From Heliocidaris tuberculata (lineage: Eukaryota; Echinodermata; Echinoidea; Camarodonta; Echinometridae): DNA of 64,000 nucleotides. The notes beneath the pieces were generated by a model. The model did no database searches. It worked only from the letters and a program-made list of their open reading frames with translations, and was not told the origin of the DNA. Position 1 is the first letter of the stretch; every line of letters starts with the position of its first letter. Both the position numbers and the translations under genes were made by a program. Location: assembly GCA_025618425.1 (NCBI GenBank), contig CM046835.1, positions 13,837,700 to 13,901,699 of the forward strand. The letters run 5' to 3'. Positions 58,401 through 64,000 of the stretch are shown here, piece after piece.

Positions 58401-58980
58401 GTAATTATATGTCACTTTTTTATCTCACTTATCATATAAACCGTTTTATGAGATTAATTTTAAGTAATTAATTCAGGATTGTATACATTCTAGGGCCGTC
58501 ACCTGTACATTTTGAATAAATGTAGAGGGAGTTATCTGAATGTGACGAATAGTCTTCTAAAAGTTAAACAGGAAAAGGAAAGTTGTAAGATTTGCTGACT
58601 GATAAAAATCGTCCTCAGATCTTCGAAATTTTTTACAACAAGCAACAATGATAATTATTCTTTTCAGAAGGCTATAGAGTTTTTAAATATTGATGGGGAA
58701 GGGTGTAAAATCACGCCACATTTCACGCCCCTCTTCAATCTTATCACATTTTGCATTTTATGGTTTAACAAGTTTGATATTTATTTTGCTGAAATTCTGT
58801 TGTTCAAAACAACATCTACCAAATGCTGTTGCATGTTAGTACTTGGGCTTTATTTTGCTGGGACTTAAGTTATTCGATATAAATAAAATACAAATTTACC
58901 TGGAGAAGAGCAAAATCCATTAATCACTTAATGTGTTTGTGTATTTACAGCGTCTTGAGATAAGAATAATAGTCTCTCTT

Positions 58981-59061
58981 TGGGCGTTGTGGCGTAATCC
59001 TGTAATCCAGCTAACATTGGAAGTTTAAAACTGATTCAGCGGACCCAGGTTCGAGACTGAG
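58981..59061 (+). mobile_element. tRNA-like SINE head, abutted by a MITE
   Basis: TTGTGGCGTAATCCTGTAAT supplies an A-box-like region and AGGTTCGAGACT (about 59047-59058) a B-box, in the spacing of a tRNA-derived SINE head. Three bases later the TA-flanked MITE at 59064 begins, so it may have inserted into the SINE. SINE body sequence was not recognised on the far side. Confidence 0.55.
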
Positions 59062-59063
59062 TA

Positions 59064-59414
59064 CACTGTAAAAAAAAAAAAAAAAATCACGGGAAATTTC
59101 CTGGCAGTCAGGATGCCGGGAATGCCCGTTTTTCCACAGTACATGTAAAATGACAGATTGCCGTTTTTTGTTAAATAGAAGAAACTTTAAATTCTAACAG
59201 GAAAATCTATGTAAATTAAAACGGAACCATGGAAACGATTTGTAATTCAACAGGGTAACTTGTTAAAATATGAGAAAATGTTTTTTTTAACAGTGTTTTA
59301 TGTCGAGCGATTGTAAATATATGCTGATTTCCGGTAAACCAACAAGACTGTAAAATTGAAATAACGGCAATAACTTGTAGTCCCAAGGGCCAGAAAGTCT
59401 GTATTTTTACAGTG
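59064..59414. mobile_element. MITE of the CACTGTAAAA family, 351 bp, copy 2 (inverted relative to copy 1)
   Basis: The left end is CACTGTAAAA with an expanded A-run (about 59067-59085), and the right end is TTTTTACAGTG, flanked by TA at 59062-59063 and 59415-59416. The body is the reverse complement of 9178-9568 with small deletions, for example TCCTGTAAAATAACAGCAAG of copy 1 is missing. No coding capacity. Confidence 0.9.
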
Positions 59415-59626
59415 TACCTATCCTACTTCAACTTATCCTTTTCTCTTTCTTAATCTATCCTATCCTAGACCTATTCTATCCAGTTAGCTCAAGCAAGTGC
59501 AATCTCTTATATACCCCTTATAGTGTTTATGCCTTTGGTGACAGTTAGTAAATCAGGCAGTCTCAAACCATACGCTACTAAAAATATTCATGAATATTCA
59601 TATAAGTGTTTTCCCCAATATTTGGT

Positions 59627-59840
59627 AATTTAACAGGGTAACTTGTTAAAATATAAGAAAATGTTTTTTTTTAACAGTGTTTTATGTCGGGCGATTGTAA
59701 ATATATGCTGATTTCCGGTAAACCAACAAACATGCAGTTGTTTTACAGGAAAAAGACTGTAAAATTAAATAACTGCAATAACTTGTAATTTCAAGGGCCA
59801 GAAAACCTGTAGTTTTACAGTTATTTCTTTTTTTACAGTG
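59627..59840. mobile_element. MITE of the CACTGTAAAA family, truncated copy 3
   Basis: Begins abruptly in the middle of the element at TTAACAGGGTAACTTG and continues to the terminal TTTTTTACAGTG at 59840, followed by TA. Same orientation as copy 2, 212 bp away, and it retains the GGAAAAAGACTGTAAAA part that copy 2 has lost. The left half is absent. Confidence 0.85.
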
Positions 59841-60155
59841 TAACGTCTTTCGGATGGTGACGTTAAAGGTCGGTCCTCAGACGTAAATAATCACATCTGA
59901 TTGATACACGTCTGTAAAAACCCAATTACACACATATTATAATTACACACGATTAAAAGTATAATGACCTTGAAATCTACTTCGAAATTTATAACAATTT
60001 AGGGTTTCTGTTGTTGACAAAACTCTTTCTTAATCGTTAAGCTTTCATCTCTCTCTTCCTTTTCTTGTTCTTGTTCCTGTTCTTCGTCAGTCCCCCCCCC
60101 CCCCTTCTCTCTCTCTTTCTTTACCTTTCTCTCTATCTCCCTCGCTCAGTATTAA

Positions 60156-60562
60156 CCCTTTCAAGACAATTGACCACATTTTGTGGTTTGGATTAATAAG
60201 TTTTGATTCAGAGCTCTAAAAAATATACCAGATGTATGAGTAGAAAGAGCAAAAATTTCTGCACATGCTATGTCCATTTTTGTCACATGACCATATTGCG
60301 TTTGATGTCAGGAATTTTAAAAAGGAGAATAAGCTTCAAAATCCTTATATTGGCAACACATTGAGAGATTCAAAATCATTGTTTTTCATCAAAATTGGCA
60401 ATTTTTTCAACGTATCGATAAAATCACTAACCATGTTTATTGTTCTAAAAGACATTACACCTATTAGAACCATCTAGCACTAAAAGAAAAATATTATTGT
60501 TGCCAATTTGAAGAACGAAATGTGATCAATTTAGCCCTGGAATAATTCCTGTCCTGAAAGGG
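60156..60562. mobile_element. piggyBac-type MITE, 407 bp, with TTAA target sites
   Basis: TTAA at 60152-60155 and 60563-60566 flanks termini CCCTTTCAAGACA and, in reverse complement, CCCTTTCAGGACA. TTAA plus CCCTTT is the hallmark of piggyBac-family ends. It sits inside a CT-rich tract that continues on both sides (CTCTATCTCCCTC before, TCTCTCTATCTC after). The plus frame 60265-60477 inside has no transposase motif. Confidence 0.88.
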
Positions 60563-60620
60563 TTAAGTTGTCTCTCTATCTCATTCCCCTCTCCCTTTAT
60601 CATGTTTATCACTTTATCCT

Positions 60621-60833
60621 GGTTCCATGACATTTGCTCCTGCGACAATTGCTGTGGTCTAACTTTGCCATGGTAATCCTAACCTAAACCTAACCCTAAC
60701 CCCAACCCTAACCCTAATCCTAATCTTCGCATCGTTCTTAACTAAAAACCAAATCATGACCTTGACCTTAACCTTTGACCTTTCAAGATATAGACGGAGG
60801 AGCAAATGTCGCAGGAGCAAATGTCGTGTCACC
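60621..60833. mobile_element. MITE, 213 bp, with 9-bp target duplication and a telomere-like core
   Basis: The left end is GGTTCCATGACATTTGCTCC then TGCGACAATTGCT. The reverse complement of the right end is GGTGACACGACATTTGCTCC then TGCGACATTTGCT, about 33 bp with 5 mismatches. CTTTATCCT flanks both sides (60612-60620 and 60834-60842), a 9-bp duplication as made by Mutator-like transposases. The core (about 60676-60725) is a degenerate (CCTAAC/CCCTAA)n array. No coding capacity. Confidence 0.88.
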
Positions 60834-60863
60834 CTTTATCCTCCATCATTTACCCCCACCCCT

Positions 60864-60864
60864 T

Positions 60865-60899
<35 letters not shown>

Positions 60900-60906
60900 A
60901 TCTCTA
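60864..60906. repeat. (CT)n microsatellite
   Basis: CT repeats with one TTT interruption. The overlapping 77-codon frame is not a gene. Confidence 0.95.
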
Positions 60907-61070
60907 ACTCGCTATTTCCATCTTGATTCTCCATTTTTTCTCTCTCTAACGTTCGTATATGTCATTAGCATATGTTCTGAGATAGGAAAAGAATATTCAT
61001 GGATATGAATATATATATTTTTTTTTCTCAAATGCATCTCCTTCCTTCATCGTTTTTATTATTATCTTAG

Positions 61071-61149
61071 AAAATTACAGTCGTAACAAGGGCGTACATA
61101 GTTACGACCAACCACAACCGCTAAAATAGCTGATCGACATACTCCAATC
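61071..61149 (+). other. 5' untranslated part of the first coding exon of the receptor
   Basis: A pyrimidine/T-rich stretch (CTCCTTCCTTCATCG then TTTTTATTATTATCTTAG) ends in AG at 61069-61070, a good 3' splice site; a second AG lies at 61079-61080. The receptor frame has an in-frame TAG at 61099-61101 and no ATG between it and 61150, so the ATG at 61150 is the likely start and the rest is 5' UTR. Confidence 0.5.
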
Positions 61150-61263
61150 ATGACGACAGAATTGAACTTTGACCCGGAAGTCATGACCACAGAAGGCGTT
61201 GGTTTCACGGAGGCACAGAATGACACCGGAAACAACATTGTCGACAGGTGGTCGCTTGACAAA
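61150..61263 (+). CDS. Neuropeptide GPCR, coding exon 1 (extracellular N-terminus)
   Basis: Encodes 38 residues from MTTELNFDPE to SLDK, acidic and lacking a signal peptide, as is usual for rhodopsin-class receptors. It contains an N-glycosylation sequon (N24-D-T). The exon ends at a GTAAGT donor (61264) in phase 0, and joining it to exon 2 gives SLDK-HIQLAILWV, where the next residues enter TM1. Start choice: an in-frame stop at 61099-61101 with no intervening ATG. The exon lies directly right of a dense MITE cluster; intron 1 (61264-62419) carries another MITE at 61470-61803. No expression evidence is visible. Confidence 0.75.
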
Positions 61264-61469
61264 GTAAGTTCAATTTTTTTCTGAAGTTATTACTGGAGTC
61301 AAAATTTACAAAGTTAATCAAAATCATTAATGGAATACTAATCTAATAGATTTTTAACGCAGACATATTCTAATACAAAAACTCAAACTGAGGAAACTAA
61401 CGTCTGTTTCTGACACATTCGGCAGACATATCAGCATGACTATTGCTAAAACTGTTCAATTTACAATTA

Positions 61470-61803
61470 CAGTCCGACCTCACTTATCCGAACTTCATTT
61501 ATCCGGCCATCTCTATTAACCGGCCCTGTCTTCCGACCAGTTCGTCATGCAATTCACCCAAAAGCCTTGAAAACAGAAACACCCTGGGCAATTTTCTGTT
61601 TAATTTTATTTCATTTCATCTCTTACAAATAAAAAGATCATTTGCAATCATCAACTACACCAAGAAAACATAAATTTTACAGCCAATAGACTGCCCTACT
61701 CTATTCATTTGCATAGAAAATGTACATTTCTCTCATATCCGGCCATTTCACTTATCCGGATGGGTGCCGGTCCCAATGCAGCCGGATAAACGAGGTAGGA
61801 CTG
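61470..61803. mobile_element. pogo/Tigger-like MITE, 334 bp, in intron 1 of the receptor gene
   Basis: The left end reads CAGTCCGACCTCACTTATCC and the reverse complement of the right end CAGTCCTACCTCGTTTATCC, flanked by TA (61468-61469, 61804-61805). CAGT-x-x-ACCTC-x-x-TTATCCGG is the characteristic terminus of pogo/Tigger-type Tc1/mariner elements. Inner TATCCGGCC motifs are repeated in both arms. No transposase frame; the plus frame 61443-61673 is not a gene. Confidence 0.9.
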
Positions 61804-62419
61804 TAGATTCATTCATGAAAGCTGTGAATATGAAAATTTGTTTTTTTTTTAATTCTCATAATTATTATACATCTGTGTTAGGTTTCTCTGTCTGAAATGC
61901 AGGTAATATTTTGGAAGTGAATAAGGAAAGAGACGGTAATGGATATCGTGAATTTGTCCGTATTACTAAAACATGTCCAAGATACTTTGTTTCATGAGCA
62001 TGATTAGAAGGGAACGTGTTCATCTATATTATTTTATATGGATAACCAAATAAACTATCTTTACTACTTTATGTCCTGATACTGATACCACACAAGTATG
62101 AATTGGCAATATTCATATTTTACAAGGTAAAATAATGTTGTGAAATTCATAATCGTATAACCTTCAGATAGAATTGTCGACCTAATTTCCCTCATTTTAC
62201 CAATAAATATTTCATTATTATTTCGTGATCCAAGCTTTGATATTCCATTCTCTCCATTTGTTTAATTTTTGTCAGCCGTTCCATTTTTTTTTAAATCTAA
62301 TTAATTTACTCATTTACTAATCTTTTTAAATATGAGATATCTTCACTTAAAAAACAAACAAACGACATTTCTTTTTTGAATTACGATGTCTTTCCATTTA
62401 TTTTCACTCTGTCAAACAG

Positions 62420-62555
62420 CACATCCAACTTGCCATCCTTTGGGTTCTCTTCACCCTCATCATCGTGGGTAACGGTATCGTCCTTGTCGCAATATGGCTC
62501 GTCAGACACAAGAAATCAAGACTCAACTTCTTCATCACAAATCTCGCCGGTGCAG
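62420..62555 (+). CDS. Neuropeptide GPCR, coding exon 2 (TM1, first intracellular loop, start of TM2)
   Basis: Role: a plasma-membrane receptor expected to bind a neuropeptide and signal through G proteins. Seen: after the acceptor CAAACAG (62417-62419) the frame reads HIQLAILWVLFTLIIVGN, a hydrophobic TM1 with the conserved G-N (N1.50), then a basic loop RHKKSR and LNFFITNLAGA, the start of TM2. The exon is 136 bp, ends in phase 1 at GTAGG (62556), and its last G plus AT of exon 3 make the conserved aspartate codon (D2.50) of LAxAD. The K(K)SR-x-NFFI-x-LA-x-AD string is typical of the vasopressin/oxytocin, CCAP and neuropeptide S receptor group; exact orthology cannot be decided from this part. 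An imperfect tandem copy of the exon end lies 125 bp downstream. TM3-TM7 are beyond the window. Confidence 0.9.
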
Positions 62556-62626
62556 GTAGGATTCCATTGAAATTTTACCCTTTCAAAAACGTTTATTTCA
62601 CACTACCGAAGGAAAGAAAAATTCAC

Positions 62627-62760
62627 ATAATCGCAAGAAACCATGACTCAACTTCTTCATCACAAATCTCGCCTTTGCCGGTAGGATTCCAATGAAACTT
62701 TATCCTTTCTTAAAACGTTTATTTCATAGTCATGATAGTCTCTGCCGAATGAAAGAAAAT
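62627..62760 (+). pseudogene. Tandem duplicate of the end of receptor exon 2, its donor and adjoining intron
   Basis: Sequence from about 62636 repeats that from about 62511 at a 125-bp offset: ACTCAACTTCTTCATCACAA and ATCTCGCC are identical, followed by a second GTAGGATTCCA donor region (GT at 62681 against 62556) and the same ACGTTTATTTCA intron block. In the receptor frame the copy would read NFFITNLAFA, closer to the usual LAxAD consensus than the exon's own LAGA. It lacks TM1 and a proper acceptor. Use of its donor would add 125 bp and shift the frame. It is most likely a non-functional duplicate. Confidence 0.8.
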
Positions 62761-63069
62761 TCATACGACCACACGATCTCGCAAGTTTCCTTTTTGCCGC
62801 CCGCCAATTTTATTAAGAAAGGAAACACCCATACTTGATATGCATGGCTTAGAGGGAGATGAATACGGATAGGGATTTTTAAATGAAGCATTGTGATTCG
62901 CAAATTCTTCATCGCAATGTTGGAGACACTTCATATCTAAGCAAGATCATAAAGTACCGGATTGTCACATGTATGAATAGGTGCCGGTATAGTACCCGTA
63001 GATGGCGGTATGTTATTTGTAATGGAACGTAGACATTGATTCGTGATGTGAATGGATGAAGGCAAATAT

Positions 63070-63575
63070 AAAGCCCCTGTCACATAGTAACGTATAGAGC
63101 TGACTTATGCCTAGCGTAGGCCAACATAATTTTATGCTCAAATACGCTTAATATCTCGGCCCAAATATGTTTCTTAACGAACTTCCTGAATGACCAGCCG
63201 GTCAAGTGACGTGTCTCGGCCAACCCACATTTCACCAAGACACCTCGGACAGTTAACACATTGATCCAGACCAGTCCCGTTAGCTCTAGGTTCCAGTTCC
63301 AGTTCCAGCATGCCTCCCAAGAATTTTCATGGCAAGAAGGGACAGAAATTGCTGGCCTGCCAAGGAGCATCCAGCCATACCTGCTCTGGTCTACTTCGAT
63401 CTGCCACGCTGTCCTCTTCTCCATCTTCTTCTGCCATGATGTACTGGGGGATGGCAAGCTGGTTCAGGTCATATTCATGTTGAAGAACGGCCAGAAGATA
63501 TTTAATCCGGAGTCTCTGACCAGAAATGATGAAGGAGCTACTCGCAGCCGCTGGGACGTCCCAGACTAAAAAAAT
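63070..63575. mobile_element. Possible terminal part of a DNA transposon in intron 2
   Basis: At about 63071 GCCCCTGTCACATAGTAACG and CTTATGCCTAGCGTAGGCC have the look of a transposon terminus with subterminal inverted words, preceded by ATAA. No matching inverted end was found to the right, so it is truncated or misjudged. Open frames on both strands to 63569 are free of recognised motifs. A tandem TTCCAG triplet lies at 63292-63309. Low confidence. Confidence 0.3.
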
Positions 63576-63783
63576 GCTACATCTACTACACCTGTACTAT
63601 GCACGCATGTTATTATATCGGTAGACTAACGTCAAACACTTTAGATGGACGCCTTGTGAAAGTTGATGTAGATCGCAATACGCTGTGTATTGGTTGGCAA
63701 ATCGTTAGTAATTCACTACTAAGACAAACTCTATATATACGATTTGCATATTCTATTTCTATTTCTTTCTTTCTTTCTCTCAG

Positions 63784-63887
63784 ATATCTGTGTGGGTCTT
63801 TTCAGCGTAGGGCTTGACATTCTTGATCGGCAAACACCAGAGTTTGTCGGGGGTGACATAGCCTGCAAACTATTTCGATATGTCCAA
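63784..63887 (+). CDS. Neuropeptide GPCR, coding exon 3 (TM2 to start of TM3)
   Basis: A long pyrimidine stretch (TTTCTATTTCTTTC ...) ends in CTCTCAG (63777-63783), an excellent acceptor. The first two bases complete the D2.50 codon, and the frame reads ICVGLFSVGLDILDRQTPEF (TM2 and extracellular loop 1) then VGGDIACKLFRYVQ. The cysteine is the conserved C3.25 that forms the disulfide with loop 2. The exon is 104 bp and ends at a GTAAGT donor (63888) in phase 0. The pattern CK-x-x-RY-x-Q is typical of the CCAP/neuropeptide S/vasopressin receptor group. Exons 1-3 together give 118 residues. The receptor's remaining helices lie outside the window, so the gene is truncated only by the window edge. 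Confidence 0.9.
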
Positions 63888-64000
63888 GTAAGTTTCTATA
63901 TTAAAGGCCCTGTTGCTCTGCGAGGTTCTGGTGTGAAGCTGTCACGGCGATCTCGAAAACTGACGAACACGCAACGCGAAACATATAAATTATAGCGAGG

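Noticed and set aside
63080..63569. Opposing open frames in intron 2 of the receptor gene
   Set aside because: Overlap on both strands, no recognised motif, and adjacent to transposon-terminus-like sequence; not an alternative receptor exon because the flanking exons join in frame without it.

Overview
The window looks like AT-rich nuclear DNA from a marine invertebrate. An echinoderm such as a sea urchin fits best, but this rests on repeat content and one gene, so the taxon is an inference. The signs are GT-AG introns with long AT-rich spacers, abundant (GA)n/(CT)n and homopolymer G/C tracts, tRNA-derived SINEs, CR1/L2-type LINE remains, and many short inverted-repeat transposons (MITEs) with TA, TTAA or about 9-bp target duplications. 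Nothing suggests a bacterial or viral genome.

Only one convincing host gene is present, at the right edge. Three exons (61150-61263, 62420-62555, 63784-63887) join in frame and encode the N-terminus, TM1, TM2 and start of TM3 of a rhodopsin-class neuropeptide receptor. The sequence resembles the vasopressin/CCAP/neuropeptide S receptor group. The gene runs off the window. A 5' UTR exon ending with the donor at 58401 is possible. The end of exon 2, with its splice donor, has been tandemly duplicated in the following intron.

Layout. 1-3.2 kb: nothing recognised. 3.2-5.7 kb: a decayed CR1/L2-like LINE split by a 1.44-kb TA-flanked DNA transposon. 7.0-8.5 kb: a frameshifted THAP-domain gene or transposon fragment flanked by 18-bp direct repeats. 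8.6-9.6 kb: two MITEs. 9.9-29.7 kb: gene-poor, with microsatellites, LINE tails, one SINE and a few non-repetitive patches that could be regulatory. 29.8-31.2 kb: a long-inverted-repeat element with a second MITE nested in it. 31.4-43.6 kb: gene-poor, with TA microsatellites and a probable antisense LINE 3' end. 43.6-44.9 kb: a ~35-bp minisatellite with ~208-bp higher-order periodicity. 45.5-45.9 kb: a compound trinucleotide tract. 49.4-49.7 kb: two tandem fold-back units. 52.4-53.3 kb: a large fold-back element with a 229-bp tandem duplication. 55.4-55.8 kb: a telomere-like tract and a SINE. 59.0-61.8 kb: a dense cluster of one SINE and five MITEs just 5' of, and inside, the receptor gene.

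I found no clear multi-gene undescribed system. The most interesting items are the receptor with its duplicated exon end, the nested transposons that give relative insertion ages, the MITE with a telomere-like core, and the large fold-back element. Coordinates and motifs were read by eye. Family names for transposons rest on termini and target-site length, not on database matches.
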